Part shown: piece after piece, positions 1 to 10,577 of the stretch
How positions within the stretch are numbered: position 1 is the stretch's first letter
How the letters are laid out: each line of letters opens with the position of its first letter
Source: Gongronella butleri
Taxonomy: Eukaryota > Mucoromycota > Mucoromycetes > Mucorales > Cunninghamellaceae
Direction: 5' to 3'
DNA: 64,000 nt
Assembly: GCA_025201375.1 (NCBI GenBank)
Contig: JAIWZP010000050.1
Coordinates: 124,001 to 188,000 of the forward strand
Made by a program: the position numbers and the translations under genes
Notes under the pieces: generated by a model
Database searches by the model: none
Told to the model about the DNA's origin: nothing
The model's input: only the letters and a program-made list of their open reading frames with translations

Positions 1-627
1 TATCGCGTAAATCACCGTGATCCGTCTAATTATACCATTTTCCCTGGCGTTCCGCATCCCATTTTCATTGCACAACACCCAGTCAACAACTTGTTTTATG
101 CAAGTGAAGACGATTCGAGCAAGATTCTGCAAATGGACCCCATTGCCAACACATCCAAGCAGATTGATGTGCCTCCCAGCGCTGGTCAGACGCCTGTGGG
201 CCTGATCACTGGCCCACAGGGTATCTGGTTTACCCTGCTTGGCAACAAAACCGCCGGCACGGGCACGGTGGGACGCATCAATGCTGACGAATCATTCACC
301 TTTTTCAAACTTAATGGCACCCTGGGCCGCGACGCGGCATTGTTGCATCTTGCGTTCCTGGAGCCCGAGAACGATCATACCTTGTATCTGCTCACGTCGT
401 CCATCACGTTTAATGACGCCCTCGATATGGTCATCGTTGTGAAATTCGATGACAATTGGTCCAAGATCGTGTCCGAGCAATATCTGCCCTTGCCCACGCA
501 ACAATGCTGGGCACATCGTCTACTTCTCACTGCCAGCAACATCATGGTGACGGAACTCACGAAGTCCAAGCTTTTCAGCTGGTACACGGAGACCGTGCCG
601 GCGTCAGCAAAATGGATCGCAAAATAA
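1..627 (+). CDS. Vgb/streptogramin-lyase-like beta-propeller protein, 5' end missing
   Basis: The frame is open from base 1 to a TAA at 625-627 (208 residues), so the start lies outside the window. The visible part resembles the C-terminal blades of Vgb-type six-bladed propellers: a 'PVGLITGPQGIWFT' segment, then GTVGRI and a string of short beta-like stretches. Bacterial Vgb linearises streptogramin B, but fungal relatives are generally uncharacterised and often secreted. No catalytic assignment is possible from this piece, and no signal peptide is visible because the N terminus is absent. The apparent start at 91 is a TTG inside the frame and is not a real start. The family call rests on the repeated glycine/aspartate blade pattern and could be another propeller class. 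Confidence 0.6.
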   Translation, partial: YRVNHRDPSNYTIFPGVPHPIFIAQHPVNNLFYASEDDSSKILQMDPIANTSKQIDVPPSAGQTPVGLITGPQGIWFTLLGNKTAGTGTVGRINADESFTFFKLNGTLGRDAALLHLAFLEPENDHTLYLLTSSITFNDALDMVIVVKFDDNWSKIVSEQYLPLPTQQCWAHRLLLTASNIMVTELTKSKLFSWYTETVPASAKWIAK

Positions 628-3600
628 AAACAGCATAGAGGGACTAAAAATCCAATATAATGCACCAACAATAAACAATAATTTTGATCATTCCTTGTTC
701 TTTGAGAGCGTCCGCACGGCGGATCATGAAACAACTGAAAGAATCTCGAGCAATTGCAAGATGACGTTTTATAAATGGCCTTAAATCCGGTAATAAGCGC
801 GCAATACCGCACAATGGTACTAATTCAATTGCCGGGAAAATTTACCATCGATCGTCTTTTGCCACTTTTCTTGTTTGTTTCAACTTTGGGTCCATTTAGA
901 AGTGTCTGTTCAAAGATTGTTTTTAAATTGGTAATTTTAACGAAAAATGGGCGTGGTTGGCCAACCGGGCTGTGCAGCACCGCGAGACATATAGTAGCAT
1001 GAAATGGCGAGCTAGAACCCCCTTTTGAAACTTGACGTGCAGTTGTCAAAAGCATCAAGGGCGCGCCGCACGCAAATCAATAAATGAGCTGTTTTGGGCA
1101 GCCGGGGTGAAATCAAAAAAGTGGGTCCCCAGAATGGCACCAAAATTACGCACAAAATGTACTGCATGGAGAAACCACGGAGAGTGCCAAAAAAGAACGG
1201 GGCTGACTTGCTGGCTGACGAGCTATTCGTGATTTTTAATAAAACTTCAACAGCGAATTGTACGGGAAAAACACGTCTATGGAGCCGCTCTGACGCGTCT
1301 ACTAGCAAGATGGATGCCCGGCGCATGGATTTGATTAAAAACAGACGCGTGTAAATCGATGCGTGACGCGCTTTATCACCTGTCGAAAATTACTTATGTT
1401 TTTGAAACCGCGTCAAAAGTGCCAAAACCTCACTTTATTTATCGATCTTCAATGTCCACGTACGCAGCGAACCATGCTCTTTTTGATGGTGTGTGTTTCT
1501 CCAAGATACAGGCATTTTTCGTGGAGTTGCCCTTGAATCGAAAATAAAGCCTAAAATACATTTTACGCCGGAACCAGCTGGTGAACCCCCGATTTTTATT
1601 GCATTATTGCCGGTGACCAAGCAGTCTTCATATACTGGTGTGGATGGCATGGCGATCTCACGACCTAAATTTTGCAGTTTTCCGAGGGTCGACTGCACCC
1701 CTTGGAAAATCTGCCATTTTCGAAAATCGCCATTGCGCACCATCCAGTGGCCGCAGCGGCCCGGGGGTGGGCTCATTTGAACCAGAGCCGGTGAATTCGA
1801 CAGATCAGTCATCTAATTTTCTACGTATTTTACCGCAAGGTCATGGAGAAACGAGCAAAATCCAATAAAAAATGCTCATATCGTGATTTTCTCGATTTCA
1901 TGCGCGTCGCACTCCTGTTGAAAGACGTATCGTTGGACAGACACGCCCATAGGCATCGTTCTCACCCGCTCAGCTGCCCCGAGCGACAGTCATTTCACGC
2001 TGGCAGAAGGCGATCAAAAACTTCAGCCCAGATTTTTCTTTTTGTGCTCAGCAACAAACTTATCATAACACATTGGAGGTAGTGTACAAAATTGACGCCA
2101 GCAACGCGCTCAATCTACGATCATACTTGCTGTCGTCAACGAAGTTGTGAAATAAAAAACATGTAACATTGCCCAAAGACATTGGTGCTTCTGGTTAATT
2201 TTTTTATACGGGCCGTACAACCTGCATTCAAGCGATAAGATTGTACCTGATTCCGAGCTACCTAGATCCTCAGAGAGTAGTTGCAGGATAAATCAATGGA
2301 ACATGTGGAGTGCAAAACGTGAAAAATCGAGAAATATCGCTTTCTTCTAGGTTAGCATTGTTCTTGGAGCACAGTAAGGCTTGATCCAAGATGATCAACT
2401 AGCGCGTTATGCAACTCTGTTGTTTTAGAAAAGAATGGGTCGGCTGCATCATAGCTGAACGGTAAGCAAAATGTTAAAATGAGGGCACATTGAATGAATT
2501 TTAATCCCTGGGCTGCTAGGGGTTCTCGCATCTTTGGATCCACCACACGGAAGGGGATAATTATGTTGCTTGTCATAATGGATGAGATGTTTGAAAGGTA
2601 CACTGGATGAGCGTGACAAGTGCAGTCTTTTTTTTTTTTGAAAGTACTCGAAGCGAAATGTGCGTGCTTCCGCGACCACGGAGTAATTGGCTCTCTTTGT
2701 TCACCAGCGGGGAAAAGCGCGCGCGTGTCGGTGTGACAGAGTGGCGCCATTGGCACTTTTTTTCCATGGATGGCCTTGCGTGACACTTATTGTTTGCGAT
2801 ATTTCGGAGCTTTTGATTATCTATGTTGCGGCGTGGGGCGTGGCTATGAATATTCTACCGCTAGACTGGTGCAGAATTATGCTACACAGTGCTTTGCCAT
2901 GATTGATGAGATTTGATGACAATGCATCACGCCCCGTTTTCTTGCCTTTTTCTTACTTTTGTTTATTTTTGTTAAAAAAGATAATAATTGGCCGACATCG
3001 CTTGCAACCGTGAGCAAATGAGAGGGAGGATTTCTATCCAGTGTGTTAAAAAAAGAAAGGGCAATTTTGACTCAATTGCCGAGAAATTCACGCATGCACG
3101 TGAATTTGGGACATTCGCGTCCACCCGACACAATTTGCGCCTTTTAGGACGACCCACAGTCTGTCCAGTGCACCCAGGGTAATGGATGGGGCCCATGCAT
3201 GGATGGAATCTTGTGCAATGAGCCTATTACTACAGCGCAAAGTGTACGTAACATGAATGTATGCAATTTAGGCAAAAAGGGAGGCAAGGGACGGTGCAGA
3301 TGATGCATTTTTGGGGGCAGGGCGCATGAACGCGCGTAACACTTGAGGATTTCAGCCAATGGCGAGGCGCTGAGAGACACACCCGCGGGGCCAGAGCGCT
3401 GGAATAAGCTCGGCTTTTTTTCATTCCACGCCTTCCCGCCTCCCGCCCGGGAAGCCTTCGTCCCAGCGATTATTGTTCCTATAGCCTCCGAGCCTTCAAT
3501 ACCATGGGAAATCCAGATGCACCATGCGGCTGCTGCACTTCTTTCTTGGCGTTTGCTAAAAAGAAAAAGAAAAAGAAGAAAAACAAAAACAAAAACAAAA

Positions 3601-5013
3601 AATTGAAAAAGATCCACCTGCAAAAGAGCTTCAATGGTGCCGGGCCAGGGCAATGGGAATCTCCAGGCAACAACGTGGCCCTTTCACATATGGAGACAGC
3701 GCTATTATTCGGGTGTGAGCACAAGGCAAAAAATAAAATAAAATAAAATTGGGGCCAGTGGGCTGACAAAAGGTTCGATTTTCCGCGGGGGAAAAAAAGG
3801 CGACTGATGAGCCACGTCACCCAATCGCATGTGCTTACTTGGGAACGCGGATGAAACACAAGCGAATATAGAGGGGCCCCTGGAGTCCCTTTGAAAAAAT
3901 GGGTTTTTGCTGCCTCACTTTCCGCCTTGCACAGCTCCTTTTACGGCAAGTGTGTGTCACGTTCGTAAGCACGCTTCTTTTTTATTTTTTCTCACCCATC
4001 CATCTCAACTCCAGCTGACTTTTTGGTTGGATTACGCGCAAAAAAAGGCCCTTTTGTCCCTACGAGAACCTAAAGCCAGCTTACACCATGGGAATTGTGC
4101 GAGGATTGCCATGATGCAATGATGTAAAAAGCGCCCCATGCCACGTTACTCCTCTAAAAAAAAAAAGCCAGGCACACACTCGCTTTACTCCCTTTCAGTC
4201 TAGGCCTTTGCGTCATTTCTCGGGCACGTTGGCTGCGACGCCGTGATTGCGGGATAAAAAAAAAAAAAGAAAAAACAGATTGGCCACCAGGCCAAAACGA
4301 AGATAGAGAGATAACAACGCCATCTGTCCACGAGGCAATTGCGATGGTGGTGTCCCCCCCTTCTCGCCACTGCTCCCCCCATTTCCGGACTTCCTTTTTG
4401 TACCCCACTTTTCCATTTCGAATCAGCACGCAAATGGTCAAAAGGGGCAAACATCGGCGAGGCGTGGTTTGAAAAATGGGAGAGCTGGACGAACCCTTTC
4501 GTCCCTACTTTTTTTTTTCCATGACCAGGCTCTGCCAAGGCAGCCAAGGCAGGTAAGGCTCAATTTGTGGGAATCTGGAAAGAAAATAGGCAGTTGACCT
4601 GCCCGATGAGGTGATTTGAACCTTCATGGCGCCTCTTTTCTGTTCATTTTTCATCTGGCCCGCACACCCCTCCTCCCTTTATACTTTTCCCCCCTTTGTT
4701 GATCTCGCAACAATTGGTGTGTCGAAATGCAAAATGACGATAAAAGGAATAAAAAAAAGGGCAACTTTCGAGCAACATTTGCCAATGTCTCTTAATGGGT
4801 ACTGGTAAGATACCTCACCCACCCCGCGGTTCTATTTTACTCGGGACAATTTACCATTCCCGCCAATCCTAGTTCCAAAACTTTCCGGTTTATCAACCGA
4901 ATTTGAAAGAGGATGCTTATTTCGCTCGAAATGGGAATGTGCCCTCTTCCCCCGTCGTCCTCTCCCCCTCCCCCTCCCTCCCCCCTTTTTTTTAGTTTTG
5001 AGTTCAGTCGGGC
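628..5013. other. 4.4 kb gene-poor spacer
   Basis: No convincing coding region was found on either strand. Short ORFs are low complexity or overlap homopolymer runs. The left part holds repeat copy A1. From about 2.4 to 4.9 kb the sequence is punctuated by A or T runs with no recognisable domain. The right edge is a C- and T-rich promoter region for the next gene. Confidence 0.6.
985..2040. repeat. Dispersed repeat family A, copy A1
   Basis: By eye this aligns in order with 42995-43880 and in part with 63250-63500. Shared landmarks include GGTCCCCAGAA (1126 and 43140), CATGGATTTGATTA (1324 and 43341), TTTTGAAACCG near 1400 and 43420, TGATGGTGTGTGTTTC-like sequence near 1482 and 43501, and GCACCATCCAGTG near 1737 and 43752. 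The copies are diverged, with substitutions and small indels. No transposase, reverse transcriptase or terminal repeat is visible, so the class is unknown. The boundaries are approximate. Confidence 0.75.
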
Positions 5014-5022
5014 TATATATAA
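5014..5022 (+). promoter_or_regulatory. TATA box of the WRKY-like gene
   Basis: TATATATAA lies 110 bp upstream of the ATG at 5132 and is followed by a long pyrimidine tract. This is the usual arrangement for a core promoter and transcription start region in this window. Confidence 0.6.
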
Positions 5023-5131
5023 AGATGGCTCATCTTTTTTTTTCTTTTCTTTTTCCTTCTTCTCCTGTATTTCTTTGCTATTTTTCTTGTCACCCCACCT
5101 TTTTTTTTTACATCACACATACACATCCATC

Positions 5132-6126
5132 ATGACGTGCCTGCCATCGTCGGCTCCTCGCGACTCACAGCCCGCCATTGCGCCCAAAGCACCACATTTC
5201 AATTTGGAAAAAGTGATTCACCAGTATTCGACGCAACCGGATTTGCTGAACCTCATCCTGTCATGCAAGGTTGAAGAGGATCGACGTCTCGCCGAGGAGG
5301 CCAAGCTCAAACGCAAAGAGATTGAGTATTACATCCAAAAGCAGCAAGGGGAGCCTGTTGACGACAAGCCGCGCGTGTCGTCGTCCCCATCCAATATGTC
5401 GTCATCGCCCTCGCCCCCTACAACACTGCAACCCTTGCCTTCATGGCATCGTCATCACCAGACACATGCCAACAGCCTGCCACCACCCTCCTCTCTGCCG
5501 CAAGCACCGCGTCGCGCGTCCAATGCTTCCAACAAGGAATGGCGATCCAATGCCATTATCTTGCCCCCATTGGCATCGCCTCCCACATCGCACGCGTCCT
5601 CAGCCACGTCCCCCAAGCTGGATGAGTTCTCATTGAGCCCACCAAGGTAAAAGATCTCCCTCTTTTTTCTCGTTTTTTCTTTTTTTTTTTTGGACCGCGT
5701 TGGCTCATCCCTTTTTTTTTTTTTTTGTCTTTTTTAAGTGTGTCTGAGCGTCTGTTCCCCTCTCCCAAGCGACCTCTCGAGTCGCTGCCCAAGCCTATCA
5801 TGCATGATCTGCCCTCTCCGCGTGAAGAAAAATCCATGGAGCAACAACAGGCCCCCAAGCGCCGACGACGCGAGATGCAGGCCATCACGACCGTCATTGA
5901 GACGCGCGAGTTCCCCTACAATGATGACTATCTGTGGCGCAACAATGGAAATACCATCCACAAAAAGACGGGCAACAAGAGCATCTATTACAAGTGTGCC
6001 AACAGCCAACAAGGCTGCCCTGTGAACAAGACCGTCACTTTCAAGGACAATGGCGAGTACCTGATCAAGTACAGAGGCTCCCACTTGGATGATTGCTCCA
6101 CCATCAAGCGCATCCATGAGGTTTAA
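5132..6126 (+). CDS. WRKY/GCM1-superfamily-like zinc-finger DNA-binding protein
   Basis: Exons 5132-5646 and 5739-6126 encode 300 residues, with the intron splitting codon 172. The N-terminal half is Ser/Pro-rich and probably disordered. A basic stretch (KRRRRE, 212-217) could be a nuclear signal. The C-terminal domain, about 230-298, has the WRKY/GCM1/FLYWCH layout: DDYLWRNNGN (234-243), then YYKC (C258), GCPVNKTV (C265) and YRGSHLDDC (H287, C291). In plant WRKY domains the first strand carries WRKYGQK; here it is LWRNNGN, so specificity must differ. The likely role is a sequence-specific transcription regulator. A TATA box and pyrimidine leader precede the ATG. A domesticated transposase-type FLYWCH/MULE finger is an alternative reading of the same fold. 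Confidence 0.8.
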
Positions 6127-6875
6127 ATGCCTTTTTTTTCTTCTTCTTCCATCTCCCCCCTTTTTGTTTTGTACATGATGATTCCATTGTTTCTTTTTAT
6201 GATACCCCTTCTCAATTGCATCCGAGGGCATGCCCTCTAACCATTTCTATGGATTAAAATAAAAAAAAGTCATACATGCCTTGTATGATGCTTTGGCCCA
6301 TGAAAATTCTTTTTTTTTTCTCTCTTTTTCTCTTTTTTTTTTTTCTTTTGCACTTTTCGACTGGGCCCCTAGATACCCTACGAAATTTTTTCTTTTGGAC
6401 TCGGGCAAGTGCCAATTTGGTAAGCATCTTCAGCTGTTCCGCCCATTTGCCCGAGGGAGTGGGGAGGAGCCGGAATTTCGAGCTGATGGTGTCTTTTTCA
6501 CGGGCGGACCAATCAACAACGCGTTTCACACGATGAAAAAGGAAGGATGGAAAAAGTAGGGACCAAAGGGTCGCTCCCACCAGATGCAGCTCAAACCTTA
6601 AACTCGGGGGGGGGGGTTGAAAAATGGATCTTTGCCCCGCAGAGAATCCAAATCATGGAAACGTGGGGCAATGGGGGCCCATCTTGCTGTGTCATCCATT
6701 CCCATTGTGCTCCGTGACAAGAAGTAAATTAGGTAATTCGCCATGCCATGGGCCATCCAAGGCGAATTGAAATCGAGAGATGCAAAATTGGTGTATCTTT
6801 ATTGATTTGACTATGTGGATGGGGGATGAATTGCAAAAAGAGAAAAAGCGATTGGAAATGGGATGATGGTGGTGT
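6127..6875. other. Convergent spacer between the WRKY-like gene and DRS1
   Basis: About 750 bp between two 3' ends. It contains T-rich runs, an AATAAA-like element after the + gene (AAAATAAAAAA near 6256) and a run of G around 6606. No gene is apparent. Confidence 0.5.
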
Positions 6876-9591
6876 CTATTGGATCTTGCGAGGTTTGGCC
6901 GATTTTTTGTGGCGCTTGGCGGCCAAAATCTGCTTGCGTGCATCTTTTTCCGCATCGTCGTCTTCTTCCATGGCTTGCATTCTTCGTCGCTTCTTACGGC
7001 TCAGACCATCATACTTGCCATGTGTCTGTAAGCGTCCAAGAAAGAAAAAAAAAAGTGAGTCATTTGGCATGAGGAATCATGGGAAATCGAGGCTTACGTT
7101 TGTTTTGGCGGGCTTTTCATCGCCGCCCTTGTTCTTCTTCTTGAATTGGTCGGGCGTGTTTTCTTCACGGCCCTTCTTCTTCTCAGTCTCGGTCTGGAAC
7201 CAGGTTCGTGCGGGGCGCGCATAGATTTCTTGGCCGTGCTCCAGCATATTTTGCGATTTTTTCAATTCCATTTCCGCCATGCGCAGGGCACGCTCCTCCT
7301 TTTCCTCCTGAAGAACCTCTTGGATCTGCGTGCCCATGCTCTCGATCTTGGTGCGGTATTTCTGGATGGTGTCGGGGCGGAGCAGGCGGTTCTTGACCTG
7401 CGTTTTATCAGCCGATTTGATGGCCATCTTGAGCATCTTGCGGTCTTGCTCACCCACGAGTGTCACGGCCCTGATATAAAGAGAAAAAGAATAGAGTCAG
7501 CATTGCGACACGACACGACACGCCTATTTTTTTTTTTTTTGCAAGATTCATTCTTACCTGCCATTGCGGCCGGCACGGGCTGTACGACCGACACGATGAA
7601 GGTATTGGGCGAATTGAGTGGGCATGTTGTAATTGATCACGGTATCGATACCCTTGATATCGATACCACGGGCGGCAAGGTCGGTGGCGAGCAAATAGTC
7701 GATGCGGCCGTCGCGGAAATCCTCGAGGGATGCGAGGCGCTGTTCTTGCGTAAGATTGCCGTGCAATTCGCCGGCATTGAGCCCCACGAGGCCAAAGAGA
7801 ATCTTCATCTGGTGGGCGGCGGCCTTGGATTGGAAAAAGATGATGACTTTGTTCTTGAACACCTTGCGGCAAAGCGCAAGCAGGATCGCGGAGCGATCAC
7901 CCTCGCGATTAGCGCGAACGCGCACGAATTCTTGAATCAAACGACTTGCAGCTTGGTTGCTCTTGTCAATGAACAAGCGCACAGGATTGCGCAGCGACAT
8001 CTTCACAAGCTGGTCCACATTGTCCGTCATTGTCGCCGAAAACAGCATTGTCTGACGCGACGCAGGGCACGCCTTGATAATTTCGCCCAATTCATCAGCG
8101 AAACCATCTTCCAGCATGCTAAAAAGAAAAAGAAAAAGAGTAGGTGTGTCAAAAAAAAAAAGCCCAATGGTCGATTTTTTTCCCTTTTTCCCTTTTTTTC
8201 CTTACCGATCGGCCTCATCCATCACAAGAATTTCACAATGGTCCAAGCCAAAGCCCATGGAGTTGCGCAAGTGATCAATGAGACGACCAGGCGTGGCAAC
8301 AACGACATCTGGCTTGAGCCTGAGATCCATTTCTTGTTTTTTGACGCTCAGACCACCGACACAAAGACAGAACGTGATGTCGGTGTACGAGCCCAATTTG
8401 ACAGCGACGCTGTGAACCTGGGCCGCCAATTCACGCGTGGGACACAGAATCAACACGCGTGTCGATGCTTGTTGGCGCGGACGGTACAAAAGACGCTCCA
8501 AAATGGGAATGACAAACGCGGCTGTCTTACCAGAACCCGTGACAGCACCACCACAAATATCCTTGCCTAACAAGGCCACGGGGATAGTGCGCGCTTGGAT
8601 GTCGGTGGGCTTGATGAAGCCCATGTTGGCAAGACCTTTGAGAATGGGGCGCGACACGTTCATGGTCGTGAATGTCTGATGTTCCTGCGCCTCGTTCTCT
8701 TCCTCGGGGGCGAAATACGCGTCCTTGCGCTAAAAAATGAAAAAGAAAGAGAAAAAATGAGGTGTTGGCACAAAAATGTGTGCAATAGACTCAAATTGAG
8801 CGTACCTTGCGTTCTTCTTCGGTTTCCTCGACATCCTCCTCATCCGAATCTTGCGCAGGACCGCGCACAACGTCGACTTCTTCGTCGTCGGAGCTGCTGT
8901 CGCTGGAATCATCGTCATCGTCGTCGTTTTCCGCTTCTTCGTCCTGGATCACATCCTTGGCGCCACCGCCAAACATATCGTCCGCCACATCCTCATCATC
9001 ATCGTTGAGTGTGGCCGCCGCAACATCCTGATCCTCGTCATCGTCGTCGTTTTGAGCTTCTAGGGGGTGGAATTGAGTCAATTTGGGCTGCAAAAGCTCA
9101 TCTATAGCGCAAGTGAGCTTACCTTGTTGCTGTTTGGTCTTTTTCTTATCTTGTTTCACCTGCTTGCGCTTTTTAGCAATGATCTCGTCAATCGAGGTGT
9201 GCTCGACAGACTATGAAAACAAGGGGGGAGGGGAAAGAGTGAGCTGCGTGCCATTCATATTGCTCTTGTCCTTTTGACGGTAGAAACTCACGTTTTGCTT
9301 GAGCATATCACGAGCCGCCGTGAAATCCCATGGCTTAGCAGGACCCACATCACCACCTCCGTCAATAGCAAAAGTGAACTTGGAGTCAAAGGCCTGATCG
9401 TGCTTCTTCTTGACTTGTTGCTGCTGCTTTTGCTGCTTTTTCGATTTTTTGCTGCTCTTTTGCTGCTCTTCTGGCTCTTCCGTGGGTTGCTCGACGTCCT
9501 CTTCGTCCTCTTCTTCTATAGGAATGTCGACCTGGTCGTCGTCCTCAATGGTCATAACAAAGTCGTCCGTGGTATGCTTCTTTTTCGCCAT
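6876..9591 (-). CDS. DRS1: DEAD-box RNA helicase DRS1/DDX27, ribosome biogenesis
   Basis: Seven exons (9591-9292, 9210-9123, 9059-8806, 8729-8206, 8118-7558, 7470-7098, 7025-6876) give 749 residues. The N-terminal ~210 residues are Lys- and Asp/Glu-rich, as in nucleolar Drs1. The helicase core follows: Q-motif region near 255-260, AVTGSGKT (276-283), PTREL, GG, TPGR, DEAD (385-388), SAT (416-418), and then [13 protein letters not shown] and [11 protein letters not shown] in the second RecA domain. The sequence [15 protein letters not shown] around the box is characteristic of the Drs1/DDX27 group. The C-terminal tail is basic. Known function in the family: ATP-dependent RNA remodelling in pre-60S assembly. 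The ATG at 9591 was chosen because the in-frame extension upstream begins with TTG. The start faces COX7A across 371 bp. Confidence 0.95.
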
Positions 9592-9962
9592 AGCTGTCAA
9601 GAAAAGGGTAGTAAAAGGGAGAGGAAGCTGAGAGAAAAAAAAAATTGGGCAATGCGGTCTTTCGCTAAGCCGCCTTTTCAGCGCCGACTGGGCATTGCGG
9701 AGCTTGTCTTCATCATCCTATCCCGCCCCTTTCCTGGATGCTCCCCCTTTCCTGCAAGAATTAGAACAGCCCCTTGGTTTTGGCGTCGCTTTTTGTCCTT
9801 GTTACTTTTTTGTGTTGCACCACCACTAGCAAACAAATATTCCCATGAGCCATTGGACGACATCATTGAGGCTAAAGAGCCCGTTTCACGATGAACTCTC
9901 CTTTTTTTTTTTGTTGCGCCTTTCTTCCCTGCTTTCTTCTTTTTTTTTAAATCATTGACACC
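9592..9962. promoter_or_regulatory. Divergent promoter, DRS1 and COX7A
   Basis: 371 bp separate the two start codons. A near-identical direct repeat, GGGCAATGCGG (9647-9657) and GGGCATTGCGG (9690-9700), lies 43 bp apart on the DRS1 side and is a candidate factor-binding pair. T-rich tracts precede the COX7A ATG. Confidence 0.45.
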
Positions 9963-10250
9963 ATGCTCAACCGAGTCAATCGAGTTTTGATCAATCAAAA
10001 GCACTTTCAAACTGCGGATAAAACGCCATTGTATCTCAAAGGTCCTCGAGACCGCGCGTACGTCGTGGTCGCCGTGGCAATGGTCACTGTTGGCGTCGTG
10101 GGCGTGACGGAAGGTCTCTTTAGGTAAGGAAATGCGCCCCTTGTTTTTTTTTCCCTGGACGGCGAGAATTAAGGAATCTTCTCTTTCTTTTTTTTTCTTT
10201 TTTACCTTGGCTCCCTATTATCATTTAGAATGGTGCGTGACAAGAAATAA
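9963..10250 (+). CDS. COX7A: Cytochrome c oxidase subunit VIIa
   Basis: Two exons, 9963-10123 and 10229-10250, encode 60 residues. The intron is phase 2, and the second exon adds only RMVRDKK-like residues before TAA. The N-terminal part ends in TPLYLKGPRDR, the matrix-side motif of fungal and animal COX7A. It is followed by one hydrophobic segment (AYVVVAVAMVTVGVVGVTEGLF), giving a single-pass inner-membrane subunit. Length and topology fit the family. Its role is a supernumerary subunit of respiratory complex IV, nuclear-encoded and imported into mitochondria. The gene is short and easily missed because its last exon is only 22 bases. Confidence 0.85.
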
Positions 10251-10577
10251 GATGGATGATGATCGTTTTTTTTGCTCAATTCTCTTTAAACATCGTCGTC
10301 AATGCCAGATGCATGGTGATTGGTGCCCTCATCCTGTATGCGCCAATCAAATAATAAAAGCCGAAGGTCCCCCATTTTAGGGACGGGCCTCGATTTTTTT
10401 TTGTCCAAATTGACCCACTTGTTTTTCTTTGTCTCTCTTTCCCTCTTTTTCTTTGTGTGTGTGTGGGCTTCCCCTTCTCTCTTTCTCTCTTGTCACTGGG
10501 TCTCGCTTTTTTTTTTTTTTTTTTGCTCTCGGCCGCTCCTCCTTTAATTTTTCTTTTCTTTTCATTCTTTGTCACCA
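10251..10577 (+). promoter_or_regulatory. COX7A 3' flank and F-box/WD40 gene promoter
   Basis: A 327 bp spacer with extended T/C tracts directly before the ATG at 10578, including a T run around 10510-10524. No other gene is seen. Confidence 0.4.

Noticed and set aside
91..627. Start of the first gene at 91
   Set aside because: Base 91 is a TTG within an open frame extending to base 1; the true start is outside the window.
2352..2786. 144-codon ORF on the - strand in the first spacer
   Set aside because: Contains a Lys run from a homopolymer, no domain, and no leader or splice structure like the real genes.
7146..8570. 474-codon ORF on the + strand
   Set aside because: It is the antisense shadow of the DRS1 helicase exons and runs through its introns; no domain.
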